DNA of 32,084 nucleotides from the NCBI GenBank assembly GCA_905479765.1, contig CAJQNW010000155.1, forward strand, positions 1 through 32,084. The letters are read 5' to 3'. The DNA comes from an uncultured Tepidamorphus sp. (lineage in GTDB: Bacteria; Pseudomonadota; Alphaproteobacteria; Rhizobiales; Tepidamorphaceae). A program made the translations under genes and the position numbers. Of this stretch, positions 1 to 8,714 are shown in pieces. Position 1 is the stretch's first letter. Each line of letters begins with the position of its first letter. The notes beneath the pieces are model-generated. The model was not told the DNA's origin. It saw only the letters and a program-made list of their open reading frames with translations, and ran no database searches.

Positions 1-957
1 CATCCAGCCGCGTTCCTTGTAGTATTTTTCAGCGCCTGGATGCAGAGGAGCGGACAGCGAGTCCTTGATCATTTCCTCTTCCTTCAGGTTGGCGAAGGCG
101 GGGTGCAGGCCCTTGAAGTCGTCGAAATTCTCGAAGACCGCCTTGACCACCACGTAGACGACATCATCGGGCACATCGGCCGATGTGACGAAAGTGGCGC
201 CAACACCGAAGGCATTCACGTCGGCGTCCTGTCCGGGATACATGCCTGCCGGAATCGTGGCCTTGCGGTAGAACGGGTTGTCGGCGACCAGCTTGTCGAT
301 TTCCGGTCCGGTCGTGTTGACCAGGTTGGAGTCGCAGGTCGACAGCGTCTCCTGGGTCAGCGCCGACGGATGGCCGACCAGCCACATGTAGGCGTCGATT
401 TTGTCGTCGCACAGCGCCTGCCCGGTTTCCGCGGACTTCAGCTCAGTCGCCAGCTTGAGGTCGTCCTGGGTCCAGCCGAGTGCTGCTTCCATGATGTCCC
501 AGGTCGCGCGGCTACCCGAACCGGGATTGCCGATGTTGACGCGCTTGCCCTTCAGGTCAGTGACGTTGTTAATATTCGCGTCCTTGCGGGCGATGATCGT
601 CACCGGCTCGGGATGCACGGAGAACACCGAGCGGAGGTCCTTGAAGGGCTTGCCGTCCCACTGCTCCTTGCCTTCGTAGGCGTTGTACTGGACGTCGGAC
701 TGGGCAACGCCGAATTCGAGTTCGCCGCCCTGGATGGTGTTGACGTTGTAGACGGAACCGCCGGTCGATTCCGCCGAGCAGCGGATGCCGTGTTCCTTCC
801 GGTCCTTGTTCACCAGCCGGCAGATCGCGCCGCCGGTCGGATAATAGACGCCGGTGATACCGCCGGTGCCGATCGAGACGAATTTCTGCTGGGCCGAAGC
901 ACCGCCCGCGCCAACCGCGAGCGCAACCGCGAATGCGCCAAAAGCCAGATATCTCAT
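1..957 (-). CDS. TAXI family TRAP transporter solute-binding subunit (3' end beyond window)
   Basis: Reverse-strand open frame from ATG at 957 through position 1 with no stop (absent from ORF list because it runs off the edge). Translation [72 protein letters not shown]... has a signal peptide and the TAXI-type '[22 protein letters not shown]' motif. Confidence 0.9.
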   Translation of the reverse strand, partial: MRYLAFGAFAVALAVGAGGASAQQKFVSIGTGGITGVYYPTGGAICRLVNKDRKEHGIRCSAESTGGSVYNVNTIQGGELEFGVAQSDVQYNAYEGKEQWDGKPFKDLRSVFSVHPEPVTIIARKDANINNVTDLKGKRVNIGNPGSGSRATWDIMEAALGWTQDDLKLATELKSAETGQALCDDKIDAYMWLVGHPSALTQETLSTCDSNLVNTTGPEIDKLVADNPFYRKATIPAGMYPGQDADVNAFGVGATFVTSADVPDDVVYVVVKAVFENFDDFKGLHPAFANLKEEEMIKDSLSAPLHPGAEKYYKERGWM

Positions 958-1170
958 GGAAACTCCTTCCGTCGATGGTTCTTTTTGCGCCCCGGCGTTT
1001 CGCCGGTGGTTTGCATGTTTCGGGACCGCGCACGGCATCGTTTAATGATGAAGCCACCCTTCGGAGAGCGCGCCTCCCTTGCCTCGTATGTCATCTCTAA
1101 AAGCCACCTAAGACAACCCTCAAGTGCACACGACGTTATATGCAGCGCAATATTCGGCTTCGCGAACGGA

Positions 1171-1983
1171 TCAATCCACGAGGCGGGCCGGGTCGAAGCT
1201 GTCGATATCGTGGAGAAGGCGAAGAAAGCGATCGACGATGAATTCGGCGGCCGCACGACCTTTCCCGGCATCGGCGGCCGCGGCATTTCCGCATGCGCCG
1301 GAAGTATTGAGGTCCGCGGTCATCCAGGAAAACGCCATGCGGCCGTTGCCGCGCAAAACGTCGAACTCGCTTTCCATGGCGACGGAAGCCGGCACGAAAT
1401 CGGACGCTGCCGCCTCACGCACCAGTTGCGGGTGCAAATGCAGCATCAGCGACGTTTCGATATCGCCGCCGTGGATGCCGTGGGCGATTTCATCATCGTC
1501 GAAAAGTCCGGCGGGATAGCCCATCCGCGCCCAACTCGTGGGAACAACCAGCATGCGATAACGGATACGCAAGGCGCGTCCCGCCAGCCCCATCACCTCG
1601 CTGTTGCCCCCGTGCGAACTCATGATCACCAGCTTGCGGATGCCGGCGCGGGCAACCGAATCGCCAAGCGCTTCCAGCATGTCGAGCAGCGTCCGCGCCT
1701 CGACGCTGAGGGTGCCCGGAAAGCCGAAGTGCTCGTCGCTTTTTCCCACCGCCAGCGTCGGCAGAACCAGCGCCGGCAGCTCGGCCGGCATACGGTCCAC
1801 TGCCGCGCCGATCAGCCCGTCGGCGATGAACGTGTCGACCCCGGTCGGCAGGTGCGGGCCGTGCTGCTCGGTCGCCGCGATCGGCAGCACAGCAATCCAG
1901 CCGGACGTGTCCGCTTCGAAGTCGCCGGTGGTGAGATTTTGCCAGAAACGGCTGGGGGGAAAATTCATGTGCAGCATCGCCAC
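1171..1983 (-). CDS. creatininase family amidohydrolase (paralog 1); actual start may be ATG at 1977 or 1968
   Basis: 270 aa ORF with EQHGPHLPTGVDT, SHGGN and HGGDIETS metal-ligand motifs of the creatininase family. Confidence 0.88.
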   Translation of the reverse strand: MAMLHMNFPPSRFWQNLTTGDFEADTSGWIAVLPIAATEQHGPHLPTGVDTFIADGLIGAAVDRMPAELPALVLPTLAVGKSDEHFGFPGTLSVEARTLLDMLEALGDSVARAGIRKLVIMSSHGGNSEVMGLAGRALRIRYRMLVVPTSWARMGYPAGLFDDDEIAHGIHGGDIETSLMLHLHPQLVREAAASDFVPASVAMESEFDVLRGNGRMAFSWMTADLNTSGACGNAAAADAGKGRAAAEFIVDRFLRLLHDIDSFDPARLVD

Positions 1984-1984
1984 T

Positions 1985-2097
1985 CCGTCGTCATCCCGGC
2001 CGAAGCGAAGCGGAGAGCCGGGATCGGAGAGCCACCGCGCGTTCTGTGGCTCACCGATCCCCGATACACGCTGACACGCATTCCGGGATAACGACGG
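1985..2097. repeat. Nested palindromic intergenic element (REP-like/extended hairpin)
   Basis: Outer arms CCGTCGTCATCCCGG (1985-1999) and CCGGGATAACGACGG (2083-2097), 1 mismatch. Inner arms GGATCGGAGAGCCAC (2021-2035) and GTGGCTCACCGATCC (2046-2060), 1 mismatch, 10-nt loop. Confidence 0.8.
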
Positions 2098-2116
2098 ACG
2101 GGACGTTCACTGGGCA

Positions 2117-3463
2117 CTACAACGCCTCCAGAAAGCGCTTCGCCGCCGCGCCGTGCTCGACCCTCAGCCGCGCGACGTCGATCCCGACAGGCATGCCGTC
2201 CTCGATAGTCCACTCGCCCGAGATCATCACCCGGTCGGCCTGATGCGCCCCGCACAACACGAGGGCCGCCAGCGGATCGCCGGAGCCGGAGAACCTGAGC
2301 TCGTCGAGCGTGTACAGGGCCAGGTCGGCCTGCTTGCCGACCGCGATCGCGCCGATATCGTCACGCCCCAGGCACCGCGCTGACCCTTCTGTCGCCCAGC
2401 GCAGCACGTCGAAATGCGTGACCGCGCCGGAGCCGTAGGTCAGCCGGTTGATCATCAGCGCGTGCCGCACGCCTTCCATCAGGTTGGAGTTGTCGTTGGA
2501 CGCCGAGCCGTCGACGCCCAGACCCACCGGCACGCCGGCGGCTTCCAGTTCCTTGGTGCGGCACTGGCCCGATGCCAGCACCATGTTCGAGGTCGGGCAA
2601 TGGCTCACCCCGACGCGGTGCTTGCCGAGCCGGTCGACTTCGGCGTCGTTGAAATGGATGCCGTGCGCCAGCCACACCTTGTCGTTCAGCCAGCCCAGTT
2701 CCTCGAGATACTCGACCGGCCGGCAGCCGAAGTGTTCGAGACAGTAGGCGTCCTCGTCGTGGGTTTCGCCGAGATGGGTGTGGAGACGACAATCGAATCG
2801 CTCGGCAAGCGCGACCGACTCCGTCATCAGCCGCTTGGTGACCGTGAACGGCGCGCACGGCGCGAGCGCCACACGGATCAGCCCGCCCTCACTGGCATTG
2901 TGATAGCGCGACAGCACGCGCTCGCAGTCGGCCAGGATCGTGTCCTCGTCCTGGACGACGCTGTCGGGCGGCAGGCCGCCGTCCTTCACGGACAGGTTCA
3001 TCGAACCGCGCGTCACCGTCATCCGCATGCCGAGCGCGGTCGCCTCCTCGACCTGGATGTCCATGGCGCTTTCGAGGCCGTCGGGGAACAGGTAGTGGTG
3101 GTCGGAGGCCGCCGTGCAGCCCGACATCATCAGTTCCGTCAGCGCCAGCCGCGTCGCCAGACGGAAGCCCTCGGGCGTCAGCCGGCTCCAGATCGGATAC
3201 AGCGCCTGCAGCCAGGGAAACAGCTCCTTGTTGATGGCGTCCGGATGCGCCCGGGTCAGCGTCTGGTAGAAATGGTGATGGGTGTTGACGAGGCCCGGCA
3301 GCACCGCGTGGCGGCTTGCGTCGAAGACCGTGTCGACGGGAGCCGCCGGCTCTTTTCCCACGCCAACCAGTTCGACGATCCGGCCATTCTCGACGACGAT
3401 GCCGCGTTCCGCGCCTTCTGCGAGGATCGCCAGCGGATCCTTGATCCAATTGCGCATCGTCAC
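2117..3463 (-). CDS. 8-oxoguanine deaminase-like amidohydrolase (TrzN/AtzA/guanine deaminase superfamily)
   Basis: 448 aa. VNTHHHFYQTLTRAHPDAINKELFPWLQALYPIW, HTHLGE, HCPTSNMVLASG and GVDGSASNDNSNLMEG motifs typical of the 8-oxoguanine deaminase group. Confidence 0.85.
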   Translation of the reverse strand: MTMRNWIKDPLAILAEGAERGIVVENGRIVELVGVGKEPAAPVDTVFDASRHAVLPGLVNTHHHFYQTLTRAHPDAINKELFPWLQALYPIWSRLTPEGFRLATRLALTELMMSGCTAASDHHYLFPDGLESAMDIQVEEATALGMRMTVTRGSMNLSVKDGGLPPDSVVQDEDTILADCERVLSRYHNASEGGLIRVALAPCAPFTVTKRLMTESVALAERFDCRLHTHLGETHDEDAYCLEHFGCRPVEYLEELGWLNDKVWLAHGIHFNDAEVDRLGKHRVGVSHCPTSNMVLASGQCRTKELEAAGVPVGLGVDGSASNDNSNLMEGVRHALMINRLTYGSGAVTHFDVLRWATEGSARCLGRDDIGAIAVGKQADLALYTLDELRFSGSGDPLAALVLCGAHQADRVMISGEWTIEDGMPVGIDVARLRVEHGAAAKRFLEAL

Positions 3464-3846
3464 TCCTTCGCCGCCACGACTTCGACCTCGACCTTGAATT
3501 CCTCTCGCGCAAACCCCGAGACCACCATCAGCGTCGAAGCCGGCGGCGGATCGGCGGTGAATTCATCCCGCGCCGCCATGTAGTCCTTCAGGTAGGCCCG
3601 GTCGGATACGAATCCGTTGATGCGGATGATATCGGCGAGCGTCATGCCGGCGGACTGAAGAATGACGCGGATGTTCTCGAAGCACAGCCGCGTCTGTTCG
3701 GCCGCGCCTTCGGGGATGGCGTCGCCCGATCCGATGCCGAGCTGCCCGGAGCAGAACATCAGCCGGGCGCCCGCCTCGACCTCGACGCCATGACTGTAGC
3801 GGGCGAAGGGAGGACGGATGCCTCCCGGCGTGTGATGGGTTACCAT
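3460..3846 (-). CDS. RidA family protein (reactive enamine/imine deaminase-like)
   Basis: 128 aa; ...MFCSGQLGIGSGDAIPEGAAEQTRLCFENIRVILQSAGMTLADIIRINGFVSDRAYL... RidA/YjgF signature. Stop overlaps the downstream amidohydrolase start (GTGA). Confidence 0.88.
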   Translation of the reverse strand: MVTHHTPGGIRPPFARYSHGVEVEAGARLMFCSGQLGIGSGDAIPEGAAEQTRLCFENIRVILQSAGMTLADIIRINGFVSDRAYLKDYMAARDEFTADPPPASTLMVVSGFAREEFKVEVEVVAAKE

Positions 3847-3885
3847 GGTTGTTCCCGCCGAATGATTTCCGATCCGGAGACGCTA

Positions 3886-4683
3886 ATGACCGCCACGCGC
3901 CGCTGGCAAGACCTTACGACAGTTGATTTCGAATCCCTCGACCCGAACCGGACCGTCGCGGTGCTTCCCGTGGGCGCCATCGAACAGCACGGGCCGCATC
4001 TTCCCGTGGCGACCGATGCCCTCGTCGCCCAGGCCGTGGCGGAAGCCGCGGTCGCGGCGGCTGATCCCGATCTGCCCGTCCTGCTATTGCCCACCATGCC
4101 GGTCGGCAAGTCGAACGAACACATCGATTTCCCGGGCACGCTGACGTTGCCCGCAGAGACGCTGATAGGGCTGTGGCGCGAGATCGGCGAGAGCGTCGCC
4201 CGCTCCGGCGTCCGCAAGATGCTGTTCATCAACGCCCACGGCGGCCAGCCGCAGGTCATGGAAATCGTCGTCCGCGAACTCAGGGTCCGCAGGGAAATGC
4301 TCTGCGTCACCTCGAGCTGGTGGCATATGGGCATGCCGGGCGGACTGATCCCGCCGGAAGAATCCAGACACGGCATCCACGGCGGCATGGTCGAGACCTC
4401 GCTGATCCTGCACCTGGCCTCGGACCTCGTCCACATGGACAAGGCGGAGAATTTCACCCCGGTCATGGCCGAGATCGCTTCAGACAACGAAAAGCTCACC
4501 TATGTCGGCGGCGTCGGCATCGGCTGGCAGGCCCAGGATATCCATCCCGCCGGCGTGGCGGGCGACGCCACCAAAGCGACGCCGGAGATCGGCAAGGCCG
4601 TTTTCGAACATGTCATTGCCGGTTACGCCAGGCTCCTCGCCGAAATCTCCGAATATCCACTCTCGCGGATCAAACGGCGATAG
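3886..4683 (+). CDS. creatininase family amidohydrolase (paralog 2); start could also be ATG at 3862
   Basis: ORF track 3790..4683. VGAIEQHGPHLPVATD, NAHGGQ and HGGMVETS motifs. ATG choices at 3862 and 3886. Confidence 0.87.
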   Translation: MTATRRWQDLTTVDFESLDPNRTVAVLPVGAIEQHGPHLPVATDALVAQAVAEAAVAAADPDLPVLLLPTMPVGKSNEHIDFPGTLTLPAETLIGLWREIGESVARSGVRKMLFINAHGGQPQVMEIVVRELRVRREMLCVTSSWWHMGMPGGLIPPEESRHGIHGGMVETSLILHLASDLVHMDKAENFTPVMAEIASDNEKLTYVGGVGIGWQAQDIHPAGVAGDATKATPEIGKAVFEHVIAGYARLLAEISEYPLSRIKRR

Positions 4684-4695
4684 CCCCCTGTTGCC

Positions 4696-5490
4696 CTACC
4701 CGAACAGCATGCTGGGGCCGTGATCCCCGATATAGCTGATATGACTGACGATCCCGTTGCCGGGCCGCCACAGGTGCAGCAGACAGGCCGGCGGTTCGGC
4801 GATCCACGCGGCGGGGTTGTTCTCGGCGATATCGAGTGCCACGTGATGCGCGGTACCCGGCGCGATCATCGCGATGGTGCCCGCGAAGCGCGTCTGGATC
4901 GCGCGGTGAACATGGCCGCAGGCCACCACCTCGACGTGACCGTGACGAGCCACGACATCGGCCAGCGCGTCGCAATCCTCGAGCATGATCGCATCCATGA
5001 AGCCGATGCCGGTCCTGAACGGCGGATGGTGCAGGAATACAAGCGTCGGCCGCTCGGGTGCGGCGCTCAGTGTATCGTCGAGCCACCGAAGCTGCGCGCC
5101 GCCGATCCGGCCGCCATCCTGCCCTTCAACCAGCGTATCGAGGCCAATGAGCCGGACCGGATGGTCCTCGACGGCGTACCGCAGGGGTCCGTCCGCCGGC
5201 AGTACGCCGGTAAACGACAGATGGCGCCGCATCAGGTCGCGGCGATCGTGATTGCCGGGGATCGGATAGACCGGCATCGGCAGCCGGCTCAGCAGGCCGG
5301 CCAGCGCCGCGTAGTCCTCGTCGTCGCCGTCGTTGACGAGATCACCGGTCACGATCACCGCGTCGGGCCGGGGTGTCAGGGCCTCGAGGTGTTTGACCGC
5401 GTTTACAAGCGCGCCATGAGCATCTACCGCGTCGAACAGGCGTACGCCGTCGATGCGATAGTGGAGGTCGGTAATCTGGGCAATCAGCAC
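4696..5490 (-). CDS. metallophosphoesterase (class III cyclic-nucleotide/glycerophosphodiesterase-like, calcineurin fold)
   Basis: AQITDLHYR, TGDLVNDGD, IPGNHDRR, FLHHPPF and ACGHVHRA motifs. GTG start at 5490 preceded by GGGGAG; the ORF-track start at 5538 is longer. Confidence 0.85.
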   Translation of the reverse strand: MLIAQITDLHYRIDGVRLFDAVDAHGALVNAVKHLEALTPRPDAVIVTGDLVNDGDDEDYAALAGLLSRLPMPVYPIPGNHDRRDLMRRHLSFTGVLPADGPLRYAVEDHPVRLIGLDTLVEGQDGGRIGGAQLRWLDDTLSAAPERPTLVFLHHPPFRTGIGFMDAIMLEDCDALADVVARHGHVEVVACGHVHRAIQTRFAGTIAMIAPGTAHHVALDIAENNPAAWIAEPPACLLHLWRPGNGIVSHISYIGDHGPSMLFG

Positions 5491-5849
5491 GATCGGCTCC
5501 CCGAAAATCGATGGAAACTGGTCTCCGTGTCGCAACACACCAAATTCGCGGCTTTGTCGAGCCTGTTCCCTTCCCCGGACGTGATGTTAGGCTGGAGATC
5601 TGACGGCTGACTGCCTCATTCTTGGGCATCAGGATAATTAAGGACGCAGTCCGTCCGGGTCTCTCGCCCTCTCGCGGCGAATCCCGTAGCGGATGGGGGT
5701 GGCATGGTGTTTGCTCGAACACTCCGGTTCGACGCGCGGCAGGTTGCGCGGTTACGTGGTCTTCCCGGGAATCGCTCCGGTGTCCCCGGTTTCCAGTTTA
5801 CGGCGTGCCGCTTCGGCGCCCGGTCCTCAAACATGGGAGGTGTTTCGTG

Positions 5850-6863
5850 ATGTCTTTACTACTGCGTTCAGCTACCGCCATTGGCGCGATGCTGGCTGCC
5901 GTCGGGCTTGCCAGCCCCGCTGCGGCCCTCGATGAAGTTACCTTCGGCACGAACTGGCTCGCCCAGGCCGAACACGGCGGCTTCTACCAGGCGATCGCCG
6001 ACGGCACCTACGAAAAGCACGGCCTCAAGGTCACGATCCGCCAGGGCGGGCCGCAAGCCGGCAACCAGGCGCTGCTGATCGCCGGGAAGATCCAGTTCTA
6101 TATGCAGGGCAACATGCTGTCGCCCTTCGACGCCGCCGAACAGGACATCCCGGTGATCGAGGTCGCCGCGATCTTCCAGAAGGAGCCGCAGGTGCTGCTC
6201 GCTCACCCCGATGCCGGCGTCGAGAAATTCGAGGATCTCGCCAAGCTGCCGACGCTGTTCCTGTCGAAGGACGGCTATTCGTCCTATTTCCTGTGGATGA
6301 AATCGGCCTTCGAGGGCTTCAACGACGCCCAGTACAAGCCCTATACCTTCAATCCGGCGCCATTCATTGCCGACAAGGAATCCGCGCAGCAGGGCTACAT
6401 CACGTCAGAGCCCTACGCCATCGAAAAGGAAGCAGGCTGGGCACCGAAATTGTTCCTGCTCGCCGACGAGGGCTTCAACACCTACTCGACGCTGATCGAA
6501 GGCATGAAGGACTACGTGGACGCCAATCCCGATATCACCAAGCGCTTTGTCGAAGCCTCGATCATCGGCTGGTACAACTACCTGTATGGCGACAACACCG
6601 CCGCCAACGCGCTCATCAAGACCGACAACCCCGAGATGACCGACGAGCAGATCGCCTTTTCCATCGCCAAGATGAAGGAATACGGCATCGTCGATTCTGG
6701 CGACACTGAGACCAAGGGCATCGGCTGCATGACGGACGAGCGCCAGAAGGACTTCTACGAAAAGATGGTCAAGGCCGGCGTCGTCAAGGCCGGTATCGAC
6801 TACACGACCACCTATACGACGGAGTATGTCTGCAAGGGCGTCGGTCTCGACCTCAAGAAGTAG
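5850..6863 (+). CDS. ABC transporter substrate-binding protein (NMT1/THI5-like, SsuA/TauA superfamily)
   Basis: ATG at 5850 in frame with ORF 5622..6863, GGGAGG SD just upstream. Signal peptide MSLLLRSATAIGAMLAAVGLASPAAA; VTFGTNWLAQAEHGGFYQAIADGTYEKHGLKVTIRQGGPQ typical of NMT1-like SBPs. Confidence 0.9.
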   Translation: MSLLLRSATAIGAMLAAVGLASPAAALDEVTFGTNWLAQAEHGGFYQAIADGTYEKHGLKVTIRQGGPQAGNQALLIAGKIQFYMQGNMLSPFDAAEQDIPVIEVAAIFQKEPQVLLAHPDAGVEKFEDLAKLPTLFLSKDGYSSYFLWMKSAFEGFNDAQYKPYTFNPAPFIADKESAQQGYITSEPYAIEKEAGWAPKLFLLADEGFNTYSTLIEGMKDYVDANPDITKRFVEASIIGWYNYLYGDNTAANALIKTDNPEMTDEQIAFSIAKMKEYGIVDSGDTETKGIGCMTDERQKDFYEKMVKAGVVKAGIDYTTTYTTEYVCKGVGLDLKK

Positions 6864-6868
6864 CGAGA

Positions 6869-6926
6869 CGAGCCCGTAGCGGCTCGCACTCAACAACCGA
6901 TGGCGGGGCCCGGCGTCGCCATCGGT
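6869..6926 (+). other. Two intergenic stem-loops between SBP and ATPase genes
   Basis: CGAGCC(CGTAGC)GGCTCG at 6869-6886; ACCGATGGCG(GGGCCCGGCGT)CGCCATCGGT at 6896-6926, a perfect 10-bp stem. Confidence 0.75.
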
Positions 6927-6991
6927 ATCAGCAACCAGCGGCGAGTACGTTCACCGACGCCGGCTTCCTGGCGAAAAACGGAGGCGACCTC

Positions 6992-7840
6992 TTGGTCAGC
7001 ACAATCGAAGCCGGCGGCCCCGAAGCCGGCGCCCCAGCCGAGCGATCGCGCACGTCGCCCGCACGCCCCCTGGTCTCCCTGAGCGGCGTCTCGAAAGTAT
7101 TCTCCAACGGCACGGTCGCCTTGCGCGACATGTCTCTCGACATCCAGCCTGGCACTTTCGTCAGCCTGCTCGGCCCGTCGGGCTGCGGCAAATCCACGGC
7201 ACTTCGTATTATCGCAGGCCTGGGCGAGGCCACATCCGGCTCGATCGACTGGCCGACTTCCGAATTCGACGCCTCAGGCCAGCCACACCCCGAGATCGGC
7301 TTCGTCTTCCAGGAACCCACACTGATGCCGTGGGCGAGTGTCTTCAACAATGTCCGGCTGCCGCTCCGGCTGAAAGGCAAGTCCCGTTCGGCATCGCGCG
7401 AAGACGTCATGAATGCACTGGAGATGGTTGGGCTGGAAAATTTCGCCGAAGCCTACCCGCGCGAACTGTCGGGCGGCATGAAGATGCGGGTGTCGATAGC
7501 CCGCGCGCTCGTCACGAGGCCGAAACTGCTGCTGATGGATGAACCCTTCGCAGCCCTCGACGAAATCACCCGCTTCAAGCTCAACAACGACCTGCTGCAC
7601 CTGTGGGAAAGCTTCGGCTGGACGGTGATCTTCGTCACCCACTCGGTGTTTGAATCGGTCTACCTGTCCGACCGGATCGTCGTCATGGCAGCACGGCCAG
7701 GCCGCGTGGTCGCCGATCTGGCGATCGATGCGCCCTATCCCCGCGAGGACGATTTCCGCACCTCAACCGTCTACAACGACTATTGCCGCGATGTCTCCAA
7801 TGCCCTGCACGACGCCATGGACGAGAAGGCGGACGCATGA
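6992..7840 (+). CDS. ABC transporter ATP-binding protein (SsuB/TauB-like)
   Basis: 282 aa; Walker A LLGPSGCGKST, Q-loop FVFQEPTLMPW, LSGGMKMRVSIARAL, Walker B LLLMDEPFAALDE. TTG start with GGAGG SD. Confidence 0.92.
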   Translation: MVSTIEAGGPEAGAPAERSRTSPARPLVSLSGVSKVFSNGTVALRDMSLDIQPGTFVSLLGPSGCGKSTALRIIAGLGEATSGSIDWPTSEFDASGQPHPEIGFVFQEPTLMPWASVFNNVRLPLRLKGKSRSASREDVMNALEMVGLENFAEAYPRELSGGMKMRVSIARALVTRPKLLLMDEPFAALDEITRFKLNNDLLHLWESFGWTVIFVTHSVFESVYLSDRIVVMAARPGRVVADLAIDAPYPREDDFRTSTVYNDYCRDVSNALHDAMDEKADA

Positions 7841-8712
7841 GCACGCTCGAAACCGCCTCGAAACCGGTGTCCACGCCCGCGGCGGCTGTTCAGGAAGAAA
7901 CGCCTTCCTCCACCGATCCGAACCGGCTTGGCGAGCGGCTGATCCGCATCCTCATTCCCGTCGCGATGCTGGGCGCCCTGATCCTGCTGTGGGCGTGGTA
8001 CGTGACCGCCTACGACGTGCCGCACTACATCCTGCCAAGCCCGTCCCGCGTGGCCAAGGCGATGATCGAGGACTGGCATATCCTCGGCCCCGCCCTGCTG
8101 GTCACCCTGAAGATCACCTTCACCGCCCTTGCGCTGGCGCTGATCGGCGGCGTCGCGCTGGCGGTATTGCTGATCCAGTCGAAATGGATCGAACTCGCGC
8201 TCTATCCCTACGCCGTCATCCTGCAGGTCACTCCGATCGTCGCGATCGCGCCGCTGATCCTGATCTACGCGCCGACGACCCAGTCGGCGCTGTTGATCTG
8301 CGCCTGGCTGGTCGCCTTCTTCCCGATCCTGTCGAACACCGCACAGGGCCTGAAGAGTGTCGACCACAACCTGCTCAACCTGTTCGAACTCTACGGCGCG
8401 AACCGCTGGCAGAGCCTGTACCTGTTGCGCCTGCCGGCGGCACTGCCCTATTTCCTGACAGGCTTGCGGATCGGCGGCGGACTGGCGCTGATCGCCGCTG
8501 TCGTCGCCGAATTCGCCGCAGGCTCCGCCGGCGCCGGCTCGGGCCTCGCCTTCCGGCTGCTCGAATCGCAGTTCCGGCTCAACATCCCGCGTCTGTTCGC
8601 GGCACTCATCCTGCTGTCGGTCACCGGCGTTCTGATCTTCTTCGCCACCAGCCTCATCTCCCACCTGCTCCTCCACAAGTGGCACGAGAGCGCCGTAAAG
8701 CGGGAGAACTAG
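7837..8712 (+). CDS. ABC transporter permease (SsuC/TauC-like)
   Basis: ATG at 7837 overlaps ATPase stop (ATGA). BPD-type permease with LYGANRWQSLYLLRLPAALPYFLTGLRIGGGLALIAAVVAEF EAA-loop. Confidence 0.92.
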   Translation: MSTLETASKPVSTPAAAVQEETPSSTDPNRLGERLIRILIPVAMLGALILLWAWYVTAYDVPHYILPSPSRVAKAMIEDWHILGPALLVTLKITFTALALALIGGVALAVLLIQSKWIELALYPYAVILQVTPIVAIAPLILIYAPTTQSALLICAWLVAFFPILSNTAQGLKSVDHNLLNLFELYGANRWQSLYLLRLPAALPYFLTGLRIGGGLALIAAVVAEFAAGSAGAGSGLAFRLLESQFRLNIPRLFAALILLSVTGVLIFFATSLISHLLLHKWHESAVKREN

Positions 8713-8714
8713 GC

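Noticed and set aside
992-1006. CCGGCG-TTT-CGCCGG hairpin as terminator upstream of the TAXI SBP
   Set aside because: No U tract in either direction; short stem expected by chance in GC-rich DNA.
40-2091. 683-aa + strand ORF
   Set aside because: Shadow ORF antisense to the TAXI SBP and creatininase genes; low-complexity Arg/Gly/His-rich translation typical of GC-rich antisense frames.
2414-3583. 389-aa + strand ORF
   Set aside because: Antisense to the 8-oxoguanine deaminase and ridA; composition matches a shadow frame.
5539-5849. Riboswitch (TPP, guanidine or purine type) upstream of the NMT1-like SBP
   Set aside because: Checked by eye for conserved cores of these classes and found no convincing match; only small hairpins and a TTCCCGGGAA dyad at 5762-5771.
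7650-8714. N-terminal 355 codons of ORF 7650..10040
   Set aside because: Out-of-frame overlap with ATPase and permease genes; the amidohydrolase begins at GTG 8715.
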